From NCBI GenBank assembly GCA_023436115.1, contig JAEZKQ010000006.1, forward strand, positions 1 to 60,206: 60,206 bases of DNA, given 5' to 3'. The notes under the pieces were generated by a model. That model was not told the DNA's origin. It did no database searches and was given only the letters and a program-made list of their open reading frames with translations. This DNA comes from Bacillota bacterium. GTDB lineage: Bacteria; Bacillota; Clostridia; Christensenellales; SZUA-584. The translations under genes and the position numbers were made by a program. Positions 53,268 to 60,206 of the stretch are shown piece after piece; the first letter of the stretch is position 1; each line of letters starts with the position of its first letter.

Positions 53268-53765
53268 ATGTTAATGTTTGAAACGATTAACACCGTTTCT
53301 ATCGTACTTTTTGCCGCAGGTATGCTCTTGCTGCTGATCGAAATGTTTATCCCCGGTTTTGGTGTTTTTGGCGGTCTTGGATTAGCCGCACTTGTGCTTT
53401 GCATCTTTTTTCAAGCCAGATCTGTTGAAGAAGGACTGCTGCTTTTCCTCATTATTGGCGCAATCGTCGTCCTTTTGGGGCTTATCACCGCGCGAAGTTT
53501 TAAACGCGGCTGGCTTTACCGTTCATCTCTGGTTCTTAAAGATACCGAGGATAAAGAGGCCGGTTATGTTGCGTCAGATGATTATTCACGCTTCAAGGGC
53601 AAGATGGGAGTGAGTACGACACCGCTGCGACCGGCCGGAACAGCACTGCTAGATGGTGAAAAAGCGGATGTTGTTACGGAGGGTGAGTTTATACCCAGCG
53701 GCACACGTATCGAAGTGATAAACGTTCTGGGCAGCCGTATCATTGTCAAAAAATCTGAGCAGTAA
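53268..53765 (+). CDS. NfeD-family membrane protein
   Basis: The 165-residue protein has three membrane segments in its first 85 residues (including IEMFIPGFGVFGGLGLAALV) and a C-terminal OB-fold (GKMGVSTTPLRPAGTALLDG, then FIPSGTRIEVINVLGSRIIV). NfeD proteins stabilise and cooperate with flotillins in membrane microdomains. The floA gene follows after 62 bp. Confidence 0.9.
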   Translation: MLMFETINTVSIVLFAAGMLLLLIEMFIPGFGVFGGLGLAALVLCIFFQARSVEEGLLLFLIIGAIVVLLGLITARSFKRGWLYRSSLVLKDTEDKEAGYVASDDYSRFKGKMGVSTTPLRPAGTALLDGEKADVVTEGEFIPSGTRIEVINVLGSRIIVKKSEQ

Positions 53766-53827
53766 TCATAAAGTCTTACTATCGGTTCTCGTATACAAAT
53801 AAATTAAAAAACAAAGGAGTAAAAGCT

Positions 53828-54814
53828 ATGGAATTATGGTTAATCATCGTCATCATTGTCCTCGCGTTTATCTTTCTCGTGCTCTTCTTCAGCTTTGTTC
53901 CGGTGCGTCTGTGGATTGCAGCCCGAGCTGCAGGTGTGAAGCTGCGGATCGTGTCGCTCATTGGTATGCGTCTGCGGAAAATACCGCCGTCCAGCATTGT
54001 CAATCCTCTCATTAAGGCCATAAAGGCAGGTATCGCGATGACCACCGACATGTTGGAACAGCACTACCTCGCGGGGGGTAATGTCGACCGCGTTGTTGAC
54101 GCGCTGATTGCCGCTCAGAAAGCGGATATACCGCTTAATTTCAAACGCGCGACAGCCATTGATTTGGCCGGTCGCGACGTTCTCACTGCCGTCAAAATGA
54201 GCGTTAACCCCAAGGTTATCGAAACACCCGTTGTGGCTGCCATTGCCAAAGACGGTATTGAGCTTAAAGCCAAAGCCCGAGTGACAGTGCGCACCAATAT
54301 CGACAGACTCGTCGGCGGCGCGGGCGAAGAAACCGTCATTGCGCGCGTAGGCGAGGGTATCGTCACCACCGTCGGTAGCTCGCGAACTCATAAGGAAGTT
54401 CTTGAGAATCCTGATCTGATCTCCAAGACCGTATTGGCCAAGGGGCTAGATGCGGGCACGGCGTTTGAAATACTATCCATCGACATCGCGGATGTGGATG
54501 TCGGGCGCAACATCGGTGCCCAGCTGCAGATCGACCAGGCCCAGGCCGATAAGAAGATTGCCCAGGCAAAAGCTGAAGAGCGTCGTGCAATGGCTGTGGC
54601 CAAAGAACAAGAAATGCTCGCCGCTGTACAGGAAATGCGCGCAAAGGTTGTGGAGGCCGAAGCCGATATTCCCCGCGCGATGGCTGTCGCTTTCAAGGAA
54701 GGCAATCTGGGTGTGATGGACTATTATAATATGAAGAATGTGATGGCAGATACCAATATGCGCGATGCCATATCCTCCGCCGCGGGTCCCAAAGTCGAAA
54801 AAGAAACAGAGTAG
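53828..54814 (+). CDS. floA: Flotillin-like protein FloA
   Basis: FloA organises functional membrane microdomains and influences membrane fluidity and sporulation-related signalling in Bacillus. The 328-residue protein has an N-terminal membrane hairpin (LIIVIIVLAFIFLVLFFSFV), an SPFH domain, and a long Ala/Glu helical region (QADKKIAQAKAEERRAMAVA). AAAGGAG supports the start. Confidence 0.93.
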   Translation: MELWLIIVIIVLAFIFLVLFFSFVPVRLWIAARAAGVKLRIVSLIGMRLRKIPPSSIVNPLIKAIKAGIAMTTDMLEQHYLAGGNVDRVVDALIAAQKADIPLNFKRATAIDLAGRDVLTAVKMSVNPKVIETPVVAAIAKDGIELKAKARVTVRTNIDRLVGGAGEETVIARVGEGIVTTVGSSRTHKEVLENPDLISKTVLAKGLDAGTAFEILSIDIADVDVGRNIGAQLQIDQAQADKKIAQAKAEERRAMAVAKEQEMLAAVQEMRAKVVEAEADIPRAMAVAFKEGNLGVMDYYNMKNVMADTNMRDAISSAAGPKVEKETE

Positions 54815-54823
54815 GCAACTGAA

Positions 54824-55276
54824 ATGCAAATTCTATTTATCATTATCGTAGTGGTGATCGTCTCCATCGTGTCGGCAGTGAGTAAGAAAAAGCCAAACCG
54901 CTCTTCAGAGGAAGAACCTCCTCGCCCCACAATGAGCGATATTCAAAAAGCTTTTATGCTCGCTAACGATTTTGATGTGCGTCAGCGAAATGCCGAACAA
55001 GCGGCCCAACGCTTTGAAGAGAGTATAAGTGCTGAATCGAAATACCCTCAGGGAACGGAAACCTCTTATTCCTCTGACCCGGTTTCAAGCCCATACGCCG
55101 ATGTGACGATCAGCCAATACCATATGGATGAACCACAGCACAGCGTAGATGATAAGCCGCTTGTTTCCAGTCAAACCGGCGGCAGTTTGAAATTGTTTGA
55201 GGAAAAAGATGCGTTCGTCCGCGCCGTGATCTATTCCGAAATATTGACACGGCGAGGCGGCAGACGTCATTCATAG
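54824..55276 (+). CDS. Hypothetical membrane-anchored protein linked to floA
   Basis: The 150-residue protein has one N-terminal membrane helix (QILFIIIVVVIVSIVSAV), a short basic stretch, then a polar, probably flexible region and a C-terminal amphipathic segment (LKLFEEKDAFVRAVIYSEIL) resembling those of small cytoplasmic partners. I do not recognise a family. It is 9 bp after floA and ends at a good terminator, so it is the last gene of the flotillin operon. Confidence 0.75.
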   Translation: MQILFIIIVVVIVSIVSAVSKKKPNRSSEEEPPRPTMSDIQKAFMLANDFDVRQRNAEQAAQRFEESISAESKYPQGTETSYSSDPVSSPYADVTISQYHMDEPQHSVDDKPLVSSQTGGSLKLFEEKDAFVRAVIYSEILTRRGGRRHS

Positions 55277-55284
55277 CACACAAG

Positions 55285-55317
55285 AAAAAAGCTGCGAGGG
55301 TTTCTCACAGCTTTTTT
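55285..55317. terminator. Bidirectional terminator after the floA operon and the clostripain gene
   Basis: AAAAAAGCTGCGAG (55285-55298) pairs with CTCACAGCTTTTTT (55304-55317) with one mismatch. It has A and T runs suitable for both strands. Confidence 0.85.
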
Positions 55318-55331
55318 TATTTGCATCTGTA

Positions 55332-57287
55332 TCAATAAACCTCGAAATCGATCAGCTCAGAATAGTGGATACCGCCGTAAACATCAAGGAACATGAACCC
55401 ATACTGGTAATCGCCGTTGGGCAGCGTGATCCATTCAAGGACAAGCCCCTCAGGCCCCACCGTAAACGTTGTCCCCTCATAGTAGGTCTCATAATCGCCG
55501 TCTGCCGTATAAACGGGCCAATAAATAGGCGTAATCTTGTCACCGATTTGAGGTACGATGGCCAGCTTTGAAGTAGGCGCGGCATATTCGTCATTGGAAT
55601 AGTACATGCCGTTATAAACATAGTAGTTTCCGTCCCATAGCCATGTGGCGCGGATCACAGCCCTCTCCCCGTTATAAAGCACAGGGATATTATAGATCAC
55701 ATAATCGTCCGTCTCATCCATGACATACACAGCAACGAATTGCCCGTTCAGCCCCGTCCAATTGCCTTGGAAGTTATCATGAATGGTGTTGTCTTCATAG
55801 TTAATCGTCAGGTCGCTGTCGTATCCAAAGTCTACCACCGTGCCGTCATCAAGGTACATGCCAAGTGTGCAATAGACATAGCACATGTATTCCATTTCTT
55901 CATCGGATAGCTGCACATAGTATGACCCCACCTCGTCGTAGTTATCGCTGTGGGCGGCTTCAATCAAGTTGCTGTCAAATTGCGGATTATCCGTCGCCTG
56001 TGAGTCCTGTTTGAGTTCAGTCGCGAAATCTAGCACAAATTGTTTGTATTCGGGGCAAAAATCCAGCTGACTGTAAATATCAAGATAGTAGTTAAAGCTA
56101 TCCCCCGCTAAAGCTGACGGAAAGAAAATAGACATCCCGTATGAATTGGGGCGCTGTGACCCGCTTACCTCATAAACCACGGCATCCTCGATGGCCGCCA
56201 GCAAATCAGCTGTGGCTGCACCGCCCTGCTGCAGCTCAATAAAGTTATAGAAATCAATCATGTCCAGCGAATCGGTCTCCGGCTCATACCCATATGCTTC
56301 GGATTGAATCCGCACCTGCGACAAAGCCATCACCGCGCTGGGCTGTCCGACAATCTGTAGATTTGCCGCATAGGCTCCCAGCAGGTCTTCAATCTCTTGT
56401 ATCTTTGACAGATCAATGACAGAGCAGGTGATAATCCCCTCCATCTCTGTTCCGGCGTTGCGTGCATAGTAGCCGTCGGTAATGGCAACCCCCAGCTCTT
56501 TTCCTGTCATCGCTGTGTTGGCGCCAAGCGCATTTAACAAATACTCATAATCCCATCCGCTTCCGGGCTCCACTTCTTCTGAGGCCACCAAATACTTGGC
56601 ATAAGGCGCCGCGATGCTTGCCATCTCCACACTGGCCATAAGGCACGCGTCAAACCCTACGAGCTCAAACTTTTGTCCGTTGTCCGAGGCGGCAAATGCA
56701 TTTGCCATCTCATTAAGCAGTAACCCGTCATAGTTATATAACTCGTCAGCGCCAAATCCTATGATGCTGCCTGCGCCATGATCCCACATAAGCAGCGCCT
56801 TGCGGTCTGCCGGGTAATTGGTTTGCCCGTAGTTGATAAACTCTGCAAGCGTGGCGCTGTCACCCATGCTCTTGGTATCAAGCGTCTCCAGCAAAGTCAA
56901 GGAAGATTCCTCCACCGTCCATATTTGATTCGCAGCGGGCGTCACTAGCTCGTTATGCCAATATGAAGTGCCACCCGTATAGATCAGCACACGAACACTC
57001 TCCGGCAGCTGCGCATCCAGAATATCCTGCAAACTGTTTGTGCCCTCTCCGCCCGAGCTTTCCAGATCTGAACCATTCAAATAGATCATAACCGTCCATG
57101 TGCCCGGGATGCCAGGTTCGCCGCCGGGCATAGCGGATGGTAACGTTGAAGACTGTCCCCATACGCCCGCCGTTTCCGTTCCAAAGAGTTCCGCAGCATC
57201 TCTTGTCAGGTTTGTACATCCGCTGATAGACAAAAGAAAAACCACGCACATCAGTACCGCACATAATTTTTTTATAGTGCCATTCAT
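55332..57287 (-). CDS. Clostripain-family (C11) cysteine protease, lipoprotein
   Basis: The 651-residue protein has a lipoprotein signal peptide (VVFLLSISGCTN, Cys24) and a C11 peptidase domain from about residue 64. The catalytic dyad is His170 in LLMWDHGAGSI and Cys215 in ELVGFDACLMASVEMA. Clostripain-type enzymes cut after Arg or Lys and often self-activate. The C-terminal 250 residues form beta-rich repeats (many Tyr, Trp and Asp) that may bind polymers or act as a prodomain. Surface anchoring suggests protein digestion or modification outside the cell. Confidence 0.88.
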   Translation of the reverse strand: MNGTIKKLCAVLMCVVFLLSISGCTNLTRDAAELFGTETAGVWGQSSTLPSAMPGGEPGIPGTWTVMIYLNGSDLESSGGEGTNSLQDILDAQLPESVRVLIYTGGTSYWHNELVTPAANQIWTVEESSLTLLETLDTKSMGDSATLAEFINYGQTNYPADRKALLMWDHGAGSIIGFGADELYNYDGLLLNEMANAFAASDNGQKFELVGFDACLMASVEMASIAAPYAKYLVASEEVEPGSGWDYEYLLNALGANTAMTGKELGVAITDGYYARNAGTEMEGIITCSVIDLSKIQEIEDLLGAYAANLQIVGQPSAVMALSQVRIQSEAYGYEPETDSLDMIDFYNFIELQQGGAATADLLAAIEDAVVYEVSGSQRPNSYGMSIFFPSALAGDSFNYYLDIYSQLDFCPEYKQFVLDFATELKQDSQATDNPQFDSNLIEAAHSDNYDEVGSYYVQLSDEEMEYMCYVYCTLGMYLDDGTVVDFGYDSDLTINYEDNTIHDNFQGNWTGLNGQFVAVYVMDETDDYVIYNIPVLYNGERAVIRATWLWDGNYYVYNGMYYSNDEYAAPTSKLAIVPQIGDKITPIYWPVYTADGDYETYYEGTTFTVGPEGLVLEWITLPNGDYQYGFMFLDVYGGIHYSELIDFEVY

Positions 57288-57385
57288 ACTGCAGCTCCTT
57301 ATTATTATATAATTTCAACATACCACCATTTAATAAATTTTGAAAGTAGCCCAATATAATAATTATTAAGTTTTACTTTATATTA

Positions 57386-57448
57386 TTGACAAATGAAATG
57401 TTAAGTGCTAATTTAATAATAACCATTATTAATAATAATTATTAATAA
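57386..57448 (+). promoter_or_regulatory. Promoter and PerR/Fur-type operator
   Basis: TTGACA (57386-57391) and TAATTT (57409-57414) are 17 nt apart. Downstream, 57429-57448 is a 20-bp inverted repeat with a single mismatched pair (core 57433-57444 perfect), and AATAAT/ATTATT arms flank 57423-57424. Both resemble the AT-rich PerR/Fur box, so self-control by the next gene is likely. Confidence 0.7.
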
Positions 57449-57465
57449 GAACCGAGGTGACCGGA

Positions 57466-57870
57466 TTGATATCCGAAAACAAAACTGATGGCAAATCATT
57501 ACGAAATACACGGCAAAGAAAATACATTTTGGAGCTCTTGCGCTCCACAGACACGCACCCCAATGCATTCTGGCTTTTTGAAAAAATGAAGCCCAAATTC
57601 CCCAGTCTAAGCCTCAGTACAGTTTACCGTAACTTGGGTATACTGGAAAGCCAGGGTCAGTTGCAACGGCTCTCCTGCGGTGCGGCGTTCGACAGATATG
57701 ATGGAAATGTGGCCATTCACTCCCACTTTTATTGCCATGAGTGTTCCAGAATCTACGATGTGAACGCCAAGGAGCTTGAAGACAACGCGATATCCAGCGC
57801 CGATTGCGGCGACCATAAGATCGAGGGCTGTCATATCACATTCTATGGCATATGCCACGAATGTCAATAA
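57466..57870 (+). CDS. perR: Fur-family regulator, PerR type
   Basis: PerR is a metal-dependent peroxide sensor that represses oxidative-stress genes. The 134-residue protein has a winged helix (TRQRKYILELLR, SLSTVYRNLGIL) and the dimerisation domain with FDRYDGNVAIHSHFYC, two zinc knuckles (CHEC at both HFYCHECSRIY and GICHECQ) and Asp in IYDV, which is Glu in many Fur proteins. The start is uncertain: TTG 57466 is 6 nt after GAGGTG, while GTG 57457 overlaps that site. Confidence 0.82.
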   Translation: MISENKTDGKSLRNTRQRKYILELLRSTDTHPNAFWLFEKMKPKFPSLSLSTVYRNLGILESQGQLQRLSCGAAFDRYDGNVAIHSHFYCHECSRIYDVNAKELEDNAISSADCGDHKIEGCHITFYGICHECQ

Positions 57871-57897
57871 AGAATAAAGAAAGGAAGTATGAGAGCG

Positions 57898-58278
57898 ATG
57901 ACAAACTATGGAGATTATTACTATTGTGCTGTATGCGGCCATGTAGTGGGGATACTGAATCCCGGCGCGCCGACTCTTGTATGCTGCGGCGAGAAGATGA
58001 CGAAGCTTGATGCCAAGACCGAAGATACGGGCAAAGAGAAGCATGTTCCTGTGATTGTCGCTGAGGGCGACAAAACAACGATTAAGATGGGCAGTGTACC
58101 GCACCCGATGACCGAAGAACACCATATCAGCTTTATTGAAGTCATCAAAAAAGACGGTCAGAGGCTGTGTGCACGGCTGAACCCGACAGGCGCTCCCGAA
58201 GCAACTTTTGATGTCAAAGCTGAGGATATCGATACCGTTTATGAATACTGCAACCTGCACGGGTTATGGAAAGCATAA
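57898..58278 (+). CDS. dfx: Superoxide reductase (desulfoferrodoxin)
   Basis: This enzyme reduces superoxide to hydrogen peroxide without making oxygen. The protein of 126 residues has the N-terminal desulforedoxin iron site (Cys10, Cys13, Cys29, Cys30 in CAVC and VCC) and the catalytic centre with HPMTEEHHISFIEV and YCNLHGLW. The second ATG, 10 nt after GGAAG, is preferred to the one at 57889. It follows perR and precedes rubrerythrin. Confidence 0.93.
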   Translation: MTNYGDYYYCAVCGHVVGILNPGAPTLVCCGEKMTKLDAKTEDTGKEKHVPVIVAEGDKTTIKMGSVPHPMTEEHHISFIEVIKKDGQRLCARLNPTGAPEATFDVKAEDIDTVYEYCNLHGLWKA

Positions 58279-58313
58279 GATTATCTTTATATAATTTTTA
58301 ATGGAGGATGGCT

Positions 58314-58850
58314 ATGAAGAAACTACAGGGAACAAAAACGGAACAGAATCTGATGGAGGCCTTTGCGGGCGAATCGATGGCGCGTAATAAATACACCTTT
58401 TTCGCATCTAAGGCCAAAAGCGAAGGATATGTGCAGATTTCTAACATATTTGCCGAAACAGCTGCCAACGAGAAGGAGCATGCTGAGCTTTGGTATAAGC
58501 TGTATGCGGGAATCGGCTCCACAATGGATAACCTTTTGAGCGCAGCAGCAGGTGAGAATGGTGAATGGTCCGACATGTATCCGCGTATGGCCAAGGAAGC
58601 CAGAGAAGAAGGCTTTGACGACATCGCTGCACTGTTTGAAGGCGTGGCCGGCGTTGAAAAGAAACACGAAGAGCGCTATAACAAACTGGTTGAAAATATA
58701 AAGAACGGCGTCGTGTTTGCCCGTGATACTGAGGTTGAATGGAAATGCTCCAACTGCGGACACCGGTTCGTGGGCAAGGAAGCACCCGACAGATGCCCCG
58801 TTTGCGCACATGCCAAAGCTTACTTTGAACTTTTCGTACAAAACTATTAA
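58314..58850 (+). CDS. rbr: Rubrerythrin
   Basis: Rubrerythrin removes hydrogen peroxide produced by superoxide reductase, using a di-iron site. The 178-residue protein has the ferritin-like helices with Glu and EKEH motifs (ETAANEKEHAELW, VEKKHEERY) and a C-terminal rubredoxin domain (CSNCG, CPVC). The ATG at 58314 is 6 nt after GGAGG; the ATG at 58308 abuts that site. It is the last gene of the operon. Confidence 0.95.
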   Translation: MKKLQGTKTEQNLMEAFAGESMARNKYTFFASKAKSEGYVQISNIFAETAANEKEHAELWYKLYAGIGSTMDNLLSAAAGENGEWSDMYPRMAKEAREEGFDDIAALFEGVAGVEKKHEERYNKLVENIKNGVVFARDTEVEWKCSNCGHRFVGKEAPDRCPVCAHAKAYFELFVQNY

Positions 58851-58860
58851 TTGATTATTT

Positions 58861-58887
58861 AAAGAGACCGTAAGGTCTCTTTTTTTT
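58861..58887 (+). terminator. Terminator after rubrerythrin
   Basis: AGAGACC (58863-58869) pairs perfectly with GGTCTCT (58874-58880), followed by seven T residues. Confidence 0.9.
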
Positions 58888-59122
58888 CCACTATATCGTC
58901 CTATCTTCCACGTATTCCAGCTTTTGATCGGGCTATTCAAGCATAACGGCGTATCCTCCTTAAAAACGTAATATTATCGCAACATGATTGTAATATACCA
59001 GAATGTATTCGGTCTATCCGTGATAGCACACGCCCAGCCGATTTGTGAGTCTGTGTGGTTTTGGTTACAATGGTTTTCTAAGGTACAACAACAAACAAAA
59101 GCCATGAAGGGAGAACAGACAG

Positions 59123-60037
59123 ATGAAGAAAAAATATCTACGGCTGATCGTCACGGTCATTTGCTTGTTTGCTGTATTGTTTACAGCTGTTCCGACTGCA
59201 ATGGCAGCCGGTACAACTTTAAGGCTCGGAAGCACGGGCAGCGAAGTTTCGAAACTGCAAAGCCGACTGCACGCGCTTGGTTATCTGGATTATTCAGGTG
59301 CAACCGGATACTACGGTGAGGTAACTAAAACTGCTGTGGTCCGTTTTCAGAGTAAAAACGGTCTGTATACAGATGGTATTGCAGGACCGGCAACGCAAAG
59401 CAAGCTGTATGCCACCAAAGCAATAAGCATGGTACTTAAAGAAGGCAGCTCGGGCGAAGCCGTACGAGCGCTTCAGCTTAAACTCAAAGCACTCGGCTTT
59501 TTCAGCGGCACGGGCACAGGATATTTCGGCCCCGTCACAAAATCAGCCGTCATCGCTTTCCAGAAAGCCGCGGGATTAAGTCCCGATGGCATTGCCGGCC
59601 CGTTAACACGTGTGGCGGCGTTCTCAGGCAATTCATTCAGCGTATCGCAATCGACGTCTGCGGCCGCTATCGCAGACATTGCGCTGACACAGCAGAATAA
59701 GCCTTATGTCTTAGGCGGCAACGGCCCTGCTTCTTACGACTGTTCGGGTTTGGCCTATTATGCCATGACCAAGGCGGGCTTTTCCGTCTCACGTATGTCG
59801 GCAGCGGCCTATAGCGGAGTGTCGTCCTGGGCTAAGATCACAGGCTCAACATCTCTGAAAAAGGGAGACCTGATATTCTTCCGTTCTGATACGTCGTCCA
59901 GCATTAGCCATATGGGCATCTACACGGGCAATAGACAGTTTGTCCATGCTTCGTCCGGCCAGGGAAAAGTTATGGTAAGCTCTCTGGATAACGTCTATTG
60001 GGCAAGGAACTATTTGTTCGGACGCCGTGTGGCCTAA
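59123..60037 (+). CDS. Secreted peptidoglycan hydrolase (two PG-binding domains, NlpC/P60)
   Basis: The 304-residue protein has a signal peptide cut near residue 29 (VPTAMAAG), two PG_binding_1 domains (about 34-98 and 105-167) that bind peptidoglycan, a Ser-rich linker, and an NlpC/P60 endopeptidase domain with Cys207 in SYDCSGLAYY, His263 in SHMGIY and His275 in FVHASS. It cuts stem peptides between D-Glu and the diamino acid in this family. It could act in growth or spore germination. A GGGAG site supports the ATG. Confidence 0.92.
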   Translation: MKKKYLRLIVTVICLFAVLFTAVPTAMAAGTTLRLGSTGSEVSKLQSRLHALGYLDYSGATGYYGEVTKTAVVRFQSKNGLYTDGIAGPATQSKLYATKAISMVLKEGSSGEAVRALQLKLKALGFFSGTGTGYFGPVTKSAVIAFQKAAGLSPDGIAGPLTRVAAFSGNSFSVSQSTSAAAIADIALTQQNKPYVLGGNGPASYDCSGLAYYAMTKAGFSVSRMSAAAYSGVSSWAKITGSTSLKKGDLIFFRSDTSSSISHMGIYTGNRQFVHASSGQGKVMVSSLDNVYWARNYLFGRRVA

Positions 60038-60079
60038 GCTGCCTCAGATTAAACTCGTATAAAAAGCAAGGGATCATGA

Positions 60080-60206
60080 TGAACTGCACCCCTAAAGTTA
60101 GACAGTATGATATACTGAAATAACTTTGGGGGTGTTTTTATGCCAAAAGGAACTTCATTTTCGGGAGAATTCAAGCAACAAGTGGTGGAAGACGTACGTA
60201 ACAATC
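60080..60206 (+). mobile_element. Left end of an IS3-family insertion sequence (cut by window edge)
   Basis: An end resembling IS3-family (IS150-like) terminal repeats begins at about 60080 (TGAACTGCACCCCTAAAGTT). It is followed by the transposase start. Positions 60087-60134 form a long hairpin: 60087-60100 pairs with 60121-60134 at 13 of 14, and 60103-60108 pairs with 60112-60117 perfectly. This hairpin would hide the ribosome binding site. The right end and target repeat are outside the window. Confidence 0.75.
60140..60206 (+). CDS. IS3-family transposase OrfA, N-terminal part
   Basis: The partial frame reads PKGTSFSGEFKQQVVEDVRN, a typical helix-turn-helix N-terminus of IS3-family OrfA proteins, and runs off the window end. 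GGGGGTG upstream may be the binding site. The length and state of the full gene are not visible. Confidence 0.75.
   Translation, partial: MPKGTSFSGEFKQQVVEDVRNN

Overview
The window is a chromosome segment from an endospore-forming Clostridia-type Bacillota. The evidence is the S10-spc-alpha ribosomal order ending in rplQ-ecfA1-ecfA2-ecfT-truA, the murA-spoIID-spoIIQ cluster, zinc-type S14/S4/L36, strong AGGAGG ribosome binding sites, and anaerobic oxidative-stress genes (superoxide reductase, rubrerythrin). A long L17 and a KOW protein between map and infA point to a less-studied order (perhaps near Christensenellales), but that is inference.

Layout. (1) 1-1974: a palindrome-bearing upstream region, a two-subunit class I fumarate hydratase, and tRNA-Thr(GGT). 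(2) 2146-10191, minus strand: family-1 solute-binding protein, NarL-type response regulator, histidine kinase and LacI-like sugar-binding lipoprotein, then an RbsC/RbsA/RbsB-type sugar ABC transporter. This block lies between the intact tRNA-Thr and a second copy of its 3' end at 10743-10780, so it may be an island. (3) 10985-21554: a second sugar locus with class II aldolase, FGGY kinase, ketose 3-epimerase and another ABC transporter on the minus strand. Divergent from it are a DeoR regulator, an ABC ATPase without its own permease, and a PAS-AraC regulator. (4) 21555-24906: less conserved DNA with a frameshifted gene remnant, two lipoproteins of unknown role, a small Asp-Arg/Cys protein and a YgjP-type metallopeptidase. 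(5) 24988-28129: murA, spoIID and an M23 SpoIIQ-like gene. (6) 28212-33627, minus: zinc-ribbon protein, serS, argS, a DUF218 protein and truA. (7) 33639-51904, minus: ECF transporter core, then alpha, spc and S10 ribosomal genes, with a clear promoter at 52110-52138. (8) 52284-60206: QueG-like iron-sulfur protein, NfeD-FloA operon, clostripain-type lipoprotein protease, a perR-superoxide reductase-rubrerythrin set, an NlpC/P60 cell-wall hydrolase, and the left end of an IS3-family element cut by the window edge.

How the parts may work together. The first sugar block resembles a Clostridial sensing module, in which a periplasmic binding protein reports a sugar to a kinase and regulator next to the matching transporter. 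The second locus suggests uptake of an unusual ketose or related sugar, C3 epimerisation, phosphorylation and aldol cleavage. The two transporter operons share one design: a strong hairpin directly after the binding-protein gene, expected to raise its dosage relative to the ATPase and permease. No CRISPR array, phage or toxin-antitoxin module was seen. The observations most worth following up are the tRNA-flanked block, the ketose pathway, the DeoR-ATPase pair without a permease, and the missing canonical start codon behind the strong ribosome binding site of spoIID.
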